A stretch of DNA of 64,000 bases from Trochalopteron elliotii (taxonomy: Eukaryota; Chordata; Aves; Passeriformes; Leiothrichidae). A program made the position numbers and the translations under genes. Location: NCBI GenBank assembly GCA_024734555.1, contig JANPWX010000072.1, positions 3,754,420 through 3,818,419 on the forward strand, read 5' to 3'. The notes under the pieces were generated by a model. The model made no database searches and was not told the origin of the DNA. It saw only the letters and a program-made list of their open reading frames with translations. Below are positions 1-11,332 of the stretch, piece by piece (positions within the stretch are counted from its first letter, which is position 1; each line of letters opens with the position of its first letter).

Positions 1-613
1 AAATCATTAAAAACAGCAAGAAAAGTCTGGATCTTCTAGTCAGCAGTGGAATAGGGACCTAATTTAAAGCTTTTTCAAGTTCCACATCATCTCTCTAGAT
101 AGCTACAGAAACAAAGAAAACTCAAAACACAATCTTTTGAAAATTCGTATTCTAACTATCCATATTACTTTTTTTAAAAACAGGATTTATGCTCTTAAGG
201 CCTTCAGATATTTCTGCCACTTGAAAATGAGGGAATTAAGACAGGAATTAAGGAATAAGGAGAAAATAATACTTATTCAGTAAGAAGATAGTAAGTGACT
301 CATTCTAATAGGAAGAACTATATATGATTAAAAATATTCATAGAATCTTAAAATTATTTTTTTTAATATTGGGGGGAAATGCCTGGAGTTATTAATTATA
401 ATTGCTTTCTGTAGGAATGTTATTATGTAAGAAGATACTTCTTGCAAATGCAAGTTTCTGTAAATGTACAGGTATTTCTCAATGCATTTTTGACTGGCTT
501 ACTATACACAGATATTTGCCACAAAAACTGCCTTGGTGAAAGAGCACTTAGTGGTTACTTTTCCTATGTCCTTTTCATTTTCTGATTTCTTTTTTTTTTC
601 TTCTTCTTCCCAG
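1..613 (+). other. Putative intron 3' part upstream of the terminal exon
   Basis: This stretch is AT-rich and has no open frame of note until the acceptor at its right end. It closes with a pyrimidine-rich run from about 571 to 611 (mostly T with some C) and the acceptor CAG at 611-613. A CTGAT at about 581-585 could serve as a branch site but lies rather close. The intron assignment rests on the downstream exon being real. The donor and the preceding exon lie outside the window. Confidence 0.5.
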
Positions 614-733
614 GCATTTAACAAAAACAACCTGATTCTAGAGGAGAGAAACAAATACTTCAATCCACATCTTACTGCAAAGACTTATTCTAATACCTAT
701 TTTACAGATTTCAATAATTATGACGAGTACTAA
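614..733 (+). CDS. Putative terminal coding exon of an unidentified gene
   Basis: Thirty-nine codons and a TAA follow directly after a strong splice acceptor: a long T/C tract, then CAG ending at 613. The exon begins in phase 0 if the frame open through it is correct. The peptide starts AFNKNNLILEER and ends NNYDEY, is polar and charged, and has no membrane segment. It contains a YFNPHL segment and several tyrosines, which would fit the cytoplasmic tail of a membrane protein, but that is inference. The same frame is open back to an ATG at 533, yet that part translates the pyrimidine tract into a run of F and S, so the ATG is not taken as a start. A 3' UTR and poly(A) signal follow at a plausible distance. 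I do not recognise the gene, and THSD7A/B were considered and rejected because their C-termini, as I remember them, differ. No other exon of the gene is in the window. Confidence 0.55.
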   Translation, partial: AFNKNNLILEERNKYFNPHLTAKTYSNTYFTDFNNYDEY

Positions 734-1590
734 TGGGCTTGTGTATTTTCTGGCCTCCTGTAACTCCCCAGTCCCCAAGGCCTGTGCTACTCAAGTGCTC
801 ATGTGATTGAGGCTTCAGAGATGAAGTTGAGAGACATTTCAAGCACGATCCAAGCCATCAATGTCCCATTGATGCCAAAAGCCCAAACCGCCTGTTTGTG
901 CCATGATGTTTTCTTTGCAGAATGCAAGGTTGGCCTTCAGTGTCAAGGGCAGCTGTAGCCCCTCAGTGTTGCTGGACCACTCATGAGGATTGCATTGCTT
1001 CGCTCAGTTTCATAAATTTCCACTCATGTTTCTCTAACAAGTGACTAAGTAATTCCAGAGTTTTTTAAAAAAATAATGTTACCCCTTAAACCTGTGCCAG
1101 GAGTACAAATCTAATTTTCTTTTTAGGCGTTGTCTCTTATTTCCTTGGGGTTTAGAAAGGGGCCTTTGCTGTTAGCCCTCTCTGCAGTCTTCTGAAGCTC
1201 ACACTGCCAAAAAGAACTCACAAGGTGCTGGGGGTGACAAGAAGAAATGTGGTGGTTTAGCGATCCTCTGCAGCAGCTCTGGGCTCTCTAGGATGATCTT
1301 CCTGGGCTGTAAATCACTCTGACTGCAGTTCAGCTGTTCAGAGTGCAGAGAAGTACTAAGGCTGTACCGAGGGATACAATCTTGTAATTAACCAGGACAC
1401 TTCCAGGGTCAGTGGTTTCCAGTTGCAAGCCGAGCCCAGTCACATAAAGCCTTCACCTTGTTCGATTTAATTTTTGCAAGGCTGCGGAAGGGCATGTCCC
1501 ACAGGGAGACCGAGGGAGGAGGGCAGAAGGGAGAAGCACACTGGGAGGTTTTTCTCTGTGTCTTTAATAAACCAGCCTTGCTGCAGCACG
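734..1590 (+). other. Putative 3' UTR of the terminal exon
   Basis: The segment runs from the TAA at 731-733 to the poly(A) signal at 1566-1571. It is more GC-balanced than the DNA beyond it. It has stops in all frames apart from short chance ORFs. Its length of roughly 0.85 kb is ordinary for a vertebrate 3' UTR. The weak hexamer AATAAT near 1072 could give a shorter form. The assignment depends on the exon call and would be settled by RNA-seq. Confidence 0.45.
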
Positions 1591-1605
1591 TGGGTTTGTT
1601 GTGGC
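1566..1605 (+). terminator. Poly(A) signal AATAAA with GT-rich downstream element
   Basis: A canonical AATAAA lies at 1566-1571. About 20 bases later comes a GT-rich run (GTGGGTTTGTTGTGG, 1590-1604), the arrangement expected of a vertebrate cleavage and polyadenylation site. Cleavage would fall at roughly 1580-1590. It is the best poly(A) configuration downstream of the proposed stop codon. Confidence 0.5.
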
Positions 1606-3836
1606 ATTCCACAGGCTTCCTCTCTCTGGTGCATGCCTGTGGGACACGCTTGTCTCTGGTGGCTGTGGCACTGGCCACCAGGCTGGCCACAGACCAGTAC
1701 AACTGCACCAGGTACTGTGTGCTGTCTCTTGGGGGTATGTAGGCATAATCATAGGTCTGCCTTTTTTCCAGCTTTTACTTTATATGCATGTGTCCAATGA
1801 ACAAAGCTGGCTTAGAGAATAGAGATACATTTGCAAAGGGCTGTCTCATCTTGCTACCATGTCTGACCTGCATCAGTCAGCCCCTAGAGGAACATTCTTA
1901 TGGTGTTTCAAGAGATGATCTTGTTGGACTTCGTTGATGTAAATATTTAAAACACTATTTGAGTTTTAAGTTATCAGTTTTAATTCCTTTTGTAGTGGTA
2001 GATGAGGAAACACCATTTTATACCATTTTTCTTTGTCCTGTCTGTTTTCACCCACAGTCATGACATTTTTATTTTTGTATCTGAAATTCCATACGTATAA
2101 CTAAAAAGAAAATTGCAGGGATTTGAGTCAGATTTTACAGAGTATATAGTGGCAAGGAAGCATTGGATATTCTCAGAAGCTTGTGAGAAGAAATTAAAAG
2201 TGAATATTAAGGATTAAAGAACTAGGCTTTCATTTTCTTGCTGAAAGCAAAGACCATTGCACTGGAATACTAGGGAGGTATGCAAGGAGAAGCAGAATGG
2301 AAATGTTTCCATTCTGTTTAGAGCCCTTGCTAATTAGGTTACGGTATGATAAAAAAAAAAACATGTTCAGATTATAATGATGCATAACTATGTATGAAAA
2401 AAATAAAAAAGTACCAATAAACACTTCCATAGCAATGGTAAATACAATATCTACTCATGGCAGTGAGCTACATTTTTGAATGGGGATAGATCTGAATGTA
2501 GCACTATGCTTCCAATCTGGTCTACAGGAAAATGAAAAAATTCAAAGTGGTCTTTAAAATGCTATGCAGTAAAATGAGCACACATTTACCATCTATGAAA
2601 GTAATTAAGATCAGCTGCCTATTTTTTTCCAGCTGAATAGTTCTCCCTGTTACTAACTCAGTCAAATGAAAGCACCTCACCTTCATACCAGCTCATCTCC
2701 AGAAATATAATAATGCTGTGTCTCTATAATTTGTGATTTTTCACTGTACATTAGATTCGATTTCCCAGGCATAAATTAGCTGATTGCCCTGGGTAAGAGA
2801 AAATTTTCTTTGCAAGAAATAGAGGAGAGAAAAAGCTCTCCAAATCATAACCAATATGGTATTTGAATTACTTTGTTCATGCCAAAAGATAAATTTTATA
2901 TTTAAATAAAATAAAATAAAATCTATATTGTTGCTACTGCCAAGAAAAAGCAGCACATGTACATACACACATATGAGCAACATTGTTCCATTCTGCCCCT
3001 GTACTAAGAGCACATTAGTCCAACTTCTGGATTTTATATTTAGAGTATTAGTTTTGAGACCAATACCTTTGAAATATTTGATCTATGTACTTTTATTTTA
3101 CCTTTTTTAATTAAAATTACTGAAATTATCTTTTTTTTCCTAACTCTTCAGTAGTTTGAGATGCACCTATCTTTATGGTGATCTATTTTTCATTCTTTTC
3201 ATGGATAAATACATATGTTAAATACATGTTATATATGTGGTAATAGTACCCTAGGTTAAGTCTGCATGATCATAGGTAGAAGTCCATTTAGCAGATGCTC
3301 AGCCTGCTCACACTTCCCTCTCTTAAAGGACTATTTCAGGTGTTTCTGGAATACTTTGAGATCTTTGAGTAGCTCCCATGCCAACATGTCAGGAAAGTGT
3401 TTCTTTTAATTATTTTTCTTTGTCATTTAGCTTCCCAAATTTAATTGTTCTGTATCACAGGTAGAAATATATTCTATCTGAATATCTGAAACAGCTCTAT
3501 CTAATAAACTCCATCTGAAGCAGCTGGGTAAACATGGAAATTTCACAGCACTTAAATGAGAAAAAACTTGATGGCAAGATCTCCTTGTCAAGTTAGGTTG
3601 TGAGACAACAGGTTGTAAAGCCTTTAGATATTTGTGTCTTAGATAATTTTAAAGGACCCCAGATGCACTGCCTGTATCAGTATTTTCACCTTCTGAATTC
3701 TATGTAGCTGCCCAGGTAGTTTAGTACAGCCTTTTCTAGTACATGGAGCAAAGCAAAGTGCAGCCTCTCTTAATTTTAAACTTACTTTATTTAGCATTTT
3801 TTTTCTAAAACACTCTACAAAGCTGAAAAAGCAGGT
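1605..3836. other. Intergenic DNA, no gene supported
   Basis: The first 150 bases are GC-rich, with two overlapping inverted repeats at 1656-1692. After about 1.8 kb the sequence is AT-rich and unremarkable. Small open frames on both strands around 1409-1822 overlap one another and match nothing I recognise. No recognisable repeat was seen in the remainder. Confidence 0.5.
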
Positions 3837-3930
3837 TTCATAGAATTGTTTAGGTTGGAAGATGTCTAAGATCAAGTCCAACAATTAACCTAGCACTGCC
3901 AAGTCCCCTATGAAACTATGTCCATTTCTT
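3837..3930 (-). mobile_element. CR1 retrotransposon 3'-end fragment
   Basis: On the + strand it begins TTCATAGAATTGTTTAGGTT and continues with GGTTGGAAGATGTC and then TCCAACAATTAACCTAGCAC. This is the reverse complement of the usual CR1 3' end, so the element points left with its 3' terminus at about 3837. It is heavily 5'-truncated and diverged. The right boundary is approximate because similarity fades after the CTATGTCC near 3923. Confidence 0.8.
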
Positions 3931-6919
3931 CTTGAAAACTCTTATTTTTCTTTCTGTCAAACCTTGTTCAAGCCAATAGAGCTCTCAAGTTTTCTCAAGG
4001 ATAAAATTTGGTTATGAAAGCATTTTTCTATTCTTTGAAAGGGAAAATCAAGTCCCTTGCTCATCAAATGCCATGCCTAAATATCCTTCATCCTTCCTCT
4101 TGGATGAAGTGATCGGTTTTGGATAAATAATTATATTACCTCTGATGCCATTAGTTAAGATTACTAACCATGTTTACGCTGATCACATAAATTTAAAAAT
4201 GCTTCTCTGTTTTGAATGCAAACAGTTTGGCAGATAAATGAAAATTCTCTAAGTAAAACTGTTTCCATGTAGCCCTGCTGCATGGAGGAAGGAGGAAGCA
4301 AGGCTGCCAGTCACATCCTGCACGGTATGTGCACTCATTGGCCAACTCAAAGTACCTCTTTGACTGAGTACACTTTTTGTGCTTATTTTTTATGTCTGAA
4401 TCATAGCATGTGTTCCTCGGTTGCTTAGAAAATGGTCTCTTGTGCTTGCAGATATATCTTGGATGTTGATTTGAGTCTGATGATCTTTATGGCCTTTTTA
4501 AGTTACTCCATGTAGAAGGTTTTCCAGCCATTTGCAATCACCTGATGTTGAAGCAGTGTGGTTTGGCTAAAACTAATCAGGAGATTTTTTACTAGGATTA
4601 GGAATTTCATAAGAGAGTGGAAGAAAGAATGGGGCTTAAATGGCTTTGCTTTCCAGGCTATTAAGCAGTACTGATTAAAGTCTCACATGGATGTAGGATA
4701 CTGTACATTAGTTAGCTCCACCAGAGATCCGCACCAGACTCTGGGAAAATACCATGCTAACGTACAAATCAAGACCTACTGAAGCACTTATGTTAGTGAA
4801 GAAATTTCTTGGAGCATCAGATCATATGGCTGTTCAAACCAGAAAAGAATGTAAAAGGTTCCAGATGTAAGCAAAATGTTAATAGGATTAAATGCTTCAG
4901 TATTTTTTTCCTCATAATTATAGAATGAATATATTCACTTCTTTAAATGTGGGACCAGTTTTAATAAAATGGGTGCAACATGAGCACATTCCTAATGTTG
5001 ATTGTATGCATAATGGCTTTGCTGTATGAGATCAATTCTGTAAACAGTTTGGTCCAAGCTTATCTTGCTCTGCTTGAGGCGTCTGGCCAATTTTAATTGT
5101 AGCTGCCACCAGCATCATCTATGTCTCATCTAGGAAAACATACTTAGATGGGCAGAGTTACATCCTGATGAGGGCTTGTGTCTCTCCACCAACACTGCAG
5201 TGAGCCTAGAGAGATATACTTCTAATTTTCAGTTTCATTTCCATGCCTAGGTTGGCATAAGCTAGGCTCTTGGGTATAATTTTACTCATCATCTGAGTAG
5301 CCACACCGAGATCAATGGTACAGATGTAACAAGTTACTTATTTTTATGTGTTTACAGAATTGAGCCCAAAATGTATTGCTTCTGCACAAATCCATGCACA
5401 GTACAAGATGACTTCAATAGTAAAAAACCACATTCATTTAAAATTGTTCACAAGCGAATCTGCATCTTGATATCAGGGAATAATATGTGTTCATTGTGTG
5501 GGGTATTTGAATTCATTCCTTTCTTTGCTAAATAAATGAATGATAAAACAAGATACTGCTTGACTTCATTTAAAAGCCATTCTTCCAAATAAAGAAGGAT
5601 TGTGGGATCTGTGGACATTTTCCCTTTTTTCCCTTTTTTCTGTCTACTCTTCTCCATAAAAATCAACCCATGTGTGGTTGAAATAGCCTTTAGCTAGATT
5701 GTTCTGTGTCACTAAATGCTTTGCATTGTGTTGCTATGCGACAACATTCTCTAACTGGGATGGTACAAAGAGGGAAAACTGCAAACCTGGGAGGTTTGGC
5801 AACAATTTCAGCCCCAACAGAAGCAGGGGTAGGCAGAAGTGAAAACAAAAATGTAGAAGAATGTGACTGAAGGCTTGGCAAACTTGTCAATAAACGCAAA
5901 GGAATGCAGAGGCTTTTTGGGAACTGCCAAGGGCAAGGCTATCCAGACTGTAGGCTCCTGGATAATCAAGCCAACTAGTAGCTCAGGGAAAAGCAGTCTG
6001 ATTGCAACAGGTATTTGTGCAAAGTTGTGATTGTTTCTGAGAATGGAGCGAAAAATTAACTGGTGACACTGTCAGCACCAGGTTAACCAGAGAGGCAGGA
6101 AATGCCCTCACAAGCAGGAGCACCACCATACAGGTGGCATTTTGACAATACTAAATATCCTTCTTGTGGGCAGGAAGGATAAGGCAAGAGGAGCAAGTCT
6201 GTAGAGCTGGTGCTAAACATGTGGGTTTTGGACTAGCTCCAGGCTAGTCTCACAGGCTGAGCACCACAGCCAATTAGAGTGTGTACACCTTTAGTTTCCC
6301 CCATTTACTAAAGAAAAAAACAATGCACCATAGAGATGACATGCACTTAGACTACTGCATGGTGCAAGTTAAAGCACACTGAGAGATGTACTGGGAACTG
6401 ATAAACCTAACTTTTTGGATCCAGGTTGGATATTTTCTCACATACTTTTCCCCTTGTCTTTTCTGCTTGTGGGAAATTGATCACAGCTTCTACCTCTCTG
6501 AGTATTTATCAATTTGAAGGAGAGATTTTATGCCAGTTGTGGGGTCTGCTAAAATTTTTTACCGTAAAACTGACCTCTGGGGTTGTGTGAAAACTGCTAT
6601 AGTGATATCAAGTCTGTCTGTCTGTAATTGGTTTTAAACTGAAGGTACTATAGCAATTCCTCAACTGAAATTATCATCTCAGGAGAGATGGTAATTCTCA
6701 GAAAAAGATTCAGTGTAACTTTCAGCATTCTCATAATCCAGTCCTAGAGGCTGAGAATGCAGAAGGAAGGTGTTATTTGCACTTGGGTTTTATTATTTTT
6801 TCCCCAAGTATTCATCTCCAAACCTCATCCAACAGTAGATGTAGATTTGAAAAAATCATGGAAGGTAATTTAAAATAACAAAGTAGTTTTGTTCACCGCA
6901 ATATAAGAAATATTAAACT
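3931..6919. other. Intergenic DNA, no gene supported
   Basis: Unique-looking AT-rich sequence. No coding exon, RNA gene or recognisable mobile element was seen on either strand. A short CTGT run at 6613-6625 is the only simple repeat noted. Confidence 0.5.
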
Positions 6920-7384
6920 AGTAGAGAGCATCCAAATGAGGTCAACAGAGATGGTGGAGGGCCTTGAGGGGAAGCTGAATGAGGGGTGGCTGAGGGCACT
7001 TTGTTCAGCCTGGAGAAGAGGAGGCCGAGGGGAGACCTCATTGTAGTTACAATTTCCTCATGAGGAAAAGAGGAGGGGCAGGCACTGATCTCTGCTCTGT
7101 GGTGACCAGGGACAGGATCCAAGAAATAGTCTGAAGTTGTGTCAGGGGAGCTTTAGGCTGGATATCAGGAAAAAGTTTTTCACCCAGAGGTTGAGCAGTG
7201 GAGCAGGCTCCCCAGGGAGGTGGTCACAGCACCAAGAGTGACAGAGCTGAAGAAGCTTTTGGACAACACTCTCAGGGACATGGTGTGACACCTGGGGTGT
7301 CCCGCACAGGACCAGGATCTGGACTTTGATAATCCTTATGAATCCCTTCCACCTCAGCATATTCTGTATTTCTGTGTGATTCTC
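6920..7384 (+). mobile_element. CR1 retrotransposon, 5'-truncated 3' part
   Basis: Diagnostic CR1 3'-region segments appear in order. They are TTCAGCCTGGAGAAGAGGAG (7006-7025), the GGGGAGACCTCATTG block, GGCTGGATATCAGGAAAAAG, the CCCCAGGGAGGTGG block and TTGGACAACACTCTCAGG. The element then closes with TATTCTGTATTTCTGTGTGATTCT-type terminal octamers. It lies on the + strand with its 3' end at about 7384. Only the untranslated and extreme 3' coding part remains. The 5' boundary near 6920 is approximate. It appears moderately diverged and has no intact ORF. Confidence 0.9.
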
Positions 7385-9414
7385 TAATATATTCCAAGAT
7401 TCAGCAACTATATTTCCTAATCCACTAAACCCATGGCTTTATGAATGAATTCTCACTTTTGTTAGCTACAGCAGTAGACATTGACTGAAAGTGAAAGAAA
7501 TATAAAATTTCAAATAGATAGGAAATTTAAAGTCCCAACTTTTAAATAAAACTTTGATAACAGGAGAGCTACAAAAGGAATTGCTTTTATATTCTTGTGC
7601 TGAAAAGTGCCTTCTTTTGTCATGGTCCTATGAAGTAACCTGTACAATGGAAAAATTGTTTATAATTGTGATGTATCCAAGATAAAATAATTGATTTTGG
7701 AGATTTTTAGCAATAGCAAAATTTTGGTTTGGTATCATGACAATGCTGTTGTTTATTGCAATAATGGGAGTAAATGATCCCTATACAAATCTTTTATAGG
7801 GAATCATTTTTCCTTTCCATTAACTTCTCAAAAACAGCTTTGTTAGTAAAACTTTTCATGAGAGCTGCCAAAGATACTTACATTTAAGAAGAAACATTGG
7901 TGTGATGTTTCAAGCATAGAAACAGAGGTGCAGAGATCTAAGCCTGTTAAAACTGCAGCTTCTTTCCGCTGGTGCTGAGCTTAGTTTGGATTTACACCTA
8001 TGCATACACCTTATCAATTTTTTCCAAGCTTGTCAGATTTATCAGCCTGTCCATTGACTTATTTAGTTCTCCACGGGTAATGTAACATAATCCTTTACTG
8101 ATCATCTGGGACACAAAGAAGAAGCTCAAATGATGGGTGGTGATTGTTTTTTCCATCTTACATCCCATCACATATTATCCTCTCCAGTGATTTTTTTTTT
8201 TGATATTTTAAATCTTTAATTTGATGAATTATCTTTTATCTAATTTGGGGAGGGTGGGGAGTATGTCCCTTTTCTGGTGTTCATTACTCAGATTTATATT
8301 ATTTCACTTCCTTTTTTTTCTTGATTTAGTGTCTTTTTTCAAACTTTGGTAATAAGGATTTTCTGCCTCATTCAGGTATTTATTGTCAGCATGACCTGAA
8401 TTTTGTCTTTTTGTGTTCATCTAACACTTTTCTCCAAATCAGAACACTTAAAGTGTGTACTCAAATCTTAGTCACACACCTGTGGTCTTCTAAGCCATAC
8501 TTGTTGTTTGCCTGCTTTTTGTACTAGTGGAAGCAGCTCCAGCCTGGAAGGGAACACCAAGTTCTGCAGTGATAAATTTGGTGTCTGTTCAGAAGAAAAG
8601 AAGAATCAACTTCTTTACTGTTTTATATTCCTTTGAAGCTTCCTTCCTGATATTATTCAGGTGCCATAGTGTACAAGTATATTTCTCTCCCAGTGCTCTT
8701 CAAGTCAATGCTTACAGTAAATGCCACTTTCATGAGATTTCTTGATCCCGTGAAATGTTGAAATGTGTCTGGTACTAAAACAGACGTAAAACTTGCCATC
8801 AACCTCTACCACACAGATGGGTAGAAATGTTTTCAAAAAAACAAATCTCATGATTTGGCCCCAAATAATGGATTTCGTAGAAATATTCATAACTTCTCAA
8901 GAATGTCCCTAGTCATTTTTTTGAATCCTTGTCAATTGCTTGTCCATGCCCATAATAAGTCTACCTTTGCCTATGATTTCCCATGAAATCTGAGTTACAA
9001 TTTCTCCTAAGGTACAGATTAGAGTGGCAGATAATTTCTAGTAGTAAAAATGCTGTTCTTAACGTACAGCTGTGCTGCAGAAGGGCACAGGCTGAAGAGG
9101 GGATTCTACTATTCCCATCATTGGCACTTATATAAAAAATGGAACTAAAGGAAAGTTAGCAGCTTGGTTTACTGGAAGTGGTTTTGGAATATGAATTCCT
9201 TACTTAGATTACAGCAATTAACATACCATGATTAAAAGCCATCATGCAAGGTAACACCAGAAGTATCTTCAAACCTCTTTCCTGGGAGTAAATGGGTGTA
9301 TCTACATCTGTACTTCTGATTTTCCTTATCTGGCTATGATTCTTTTAAAGGATAGCCTTTCTTTGTTATGTAGTCAAATATTTATTAATTTTTTATTTTT
9401 ATTTTTTCTCACAG

Positions 9415-9735
9415 AAACTGAAACTGTCCAAGTCATAACGGGATTACTTTCTGCATAGAAATCCTCCTCTCCACCATAACTGAAAAGCCCACCCGCTTGT
9501 TGCCCTGTATGCTATAGCACTAAGTTTGTGTGGTACTCCAACCCCTATTCCAGTACAAGCTTCCAGACACTTTTGCAGTTGCCTCCATCCTATCTGTTTC
9601 TAGTCAAAAGCTGTTTTCTGGTTATGAATTTTACATCTGATACCTGTGTACTCTCTGGTCACCTGTGACTGGGTTGGTTCAGACTTCCCCTGACAAGACA
9701 TCTCAGTTCCTCAATAAAAAAGTGATTACAGAAAG
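9415..9735 (+). other. Possible terminal exon (mostly non-coding) with poly(A) signal
   Basis: A T-rich tract ending TTTTTTCTCACAG (acceptor AG at 9413-9414) is followed about 300 bases later by AATAAA at 9713-9718. A GT-rich CATGTGTGTACTT stretch lies near 9738-9750. That order resembles a last exon. Every frame closes quickly after the acceptor: the longest runs about 14 codons to TAG at 9456-9458. It would therefore be a non-coding RNA exon or an alternative 3' exon with a very short coding tail. All the signals are short and could be chance. Confidence 0.2.
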
Positions 9736-11286
9736 CTCATGTGTGTACTTAGGGACAGACAACATTATTGGAATGTTGGTAGTTTTTCAGATTAAGGTAA
9801 ACACTTTTCTGACAAAAAAGCACAGTAGGTAAGTGAGCACAATTCTCCATGTTAACAATCATTTATGATGGACAAATCTGTGAATCAGATCTCAAAATCT
9901 TACCCAGCCTTTATGGTTAAAATTCATAGTAGAGCTTGATAAAACAAAACCAGAAAGCAGCCAATCCCTAAATCTTCAGTAAACACATAGAAATTTGAGG
10001 AAAGTTCATCCGCCATATCTCTTCAGCACATGCACTTAATCTAGAGTTCAATATCTATTAAAAATTTGCAGTCCATTTTTAAATACTCACAAACACAAGG
10101 TAAATAACCAAGCAATCAAAAAGTGTCCTTATAGTCAGAGGATCTGCACTCCTGTCCTTTTGCAAGAACTCTGTGATGACATCAGCCAGTTATCAACCTG
10201 GAAAATTTACAGATAATAATATTTAAGCATTAGCTGGCTGATTTAGACAACACCAGGAGCCTTCCTCAAAGCTTTCCTGGAAAAGCAGAAAGACTTGTGC
10301 TGCTGAGCAGATCAGAATTTGATTTGTTTCATCTCCACATTTTCTAACACCAATAATAGGTGGGATTCAAGGCTGTTGTTTTTTTACATAACTCATGTGT
10401 GTGTCTGTGGAGAAAAAGTCCCTACTGAAAAGACAAACTACCTTATAGCTTTCTACCTGCTGTTTGTAGCCTGGTTTTGAACAAAACATGTATATTCTTG
10501 TGTTTCTGGGCTCACATGCTCTCTCTCCTCTGCACACGTGCACAGGCACATATATATCCATCACGACAAACAGAGATTGGGACAAGGACTGCTGAAGTCA
10601 CTGTCAGATCACAGTTTTAGGTTTTTGTGTATGTAATTATATTTTTTTTCTTCCTGTTCCCTGTGATCATGTTTCTTACTGATGCTTGAGACCTCACACA
10701 CCAACTGAGACCTGGTACATAAACACAAAACAGTAAATCAAGTTTCTGTGTGGGAGTTCTTAATGTGAGTTACCTCAATATTTGAGCAGTAGTTGCTGCC
10801 AGCTTTTGGCTTAAATAATGTATTATTATCTCCAAAGAAAAGCATCTATAGGGTTACTCAGACAGTCAATACAAATTCAATTTAATATCCTCTTGATTTC
10901 CTCATTAAAGAAAGCAATACCAGGGTTGCAGGGGCCAAATAGTGATCATCAGCGGGGTACCACTGCCTTGCTAACAAGCTGGTCTGCCATTCCTACTCCA
11001 AAACATTGTTCTATGATGTTTCAAAGGGTTGAAAGGGATGCTAATAAAAACTAATGTACGATGAACACAACTTCAAGTATGCCCACTCACAGGTCAATTC
11101 TTTTCCTAAGAACCTCAAGTCTCTGCTAGGCATGGAATCTAAGTTAAACTACTTTTGCATGAGGAAAACAGTCATGCTCACCAGCAGTAACAAAGCATCT
11201 GTAGGCGAGGAGGCTTACAAGTTTATTTCTAATGAAATGGGCCCAATGTAGTAAACTCAGAGCTATCATTAAAAGGTGGGCAATTG

Positions 11287-11332
11287 CCAGCAGTGAAGCA
11301 TCATGGTCTCCAGCAGTGAAGCATCATGGTTT
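11287..11332. repeat. 23-bp tandem duplication, two copies
   Basis: The unit CCAGCAGTGAAGCATCATGG plus three bases occurs twice head to tail, starting at 11287 and 11310, with one mismatch. It looks like a recent local duplication in otherwise unique sequence. Confidence 0.9.

Noticed and set aside
533..613. ATG-initiated coding sequence running into the terminal exon
   Set aside because: The frame passes through the polypyrimidine tract, giving a run of F and S, and then a textbook CAG acceptor. An exon start at 614 explains it better.
614..733. Assignment of the terminal exon to THSD7A or THSD7B
   Set aside because: The C-termini of those proteins as I remember them differ from NNYDEY. 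No other family could be matched, so the symbol is left empty.
1440..1740. ERV LTR fragment, because of AATAAACCAGCCTTGCTGC
   Set aside because: The hexamer sits at a sensible distance from the proposed stop codon with a GT-rich element after it. No TATA, terminal repeats or known LTR landmarks were found, so a host poly(A) site is simpler.
1409..1822. Cluster of overlapping 62-108 codon ORFs on both strands
   Set aside because: They overlap in several frames across a GC-richer patch that includes a poly(A) signal and hairpins. No recognisable domain was seen, so they are composition effects.
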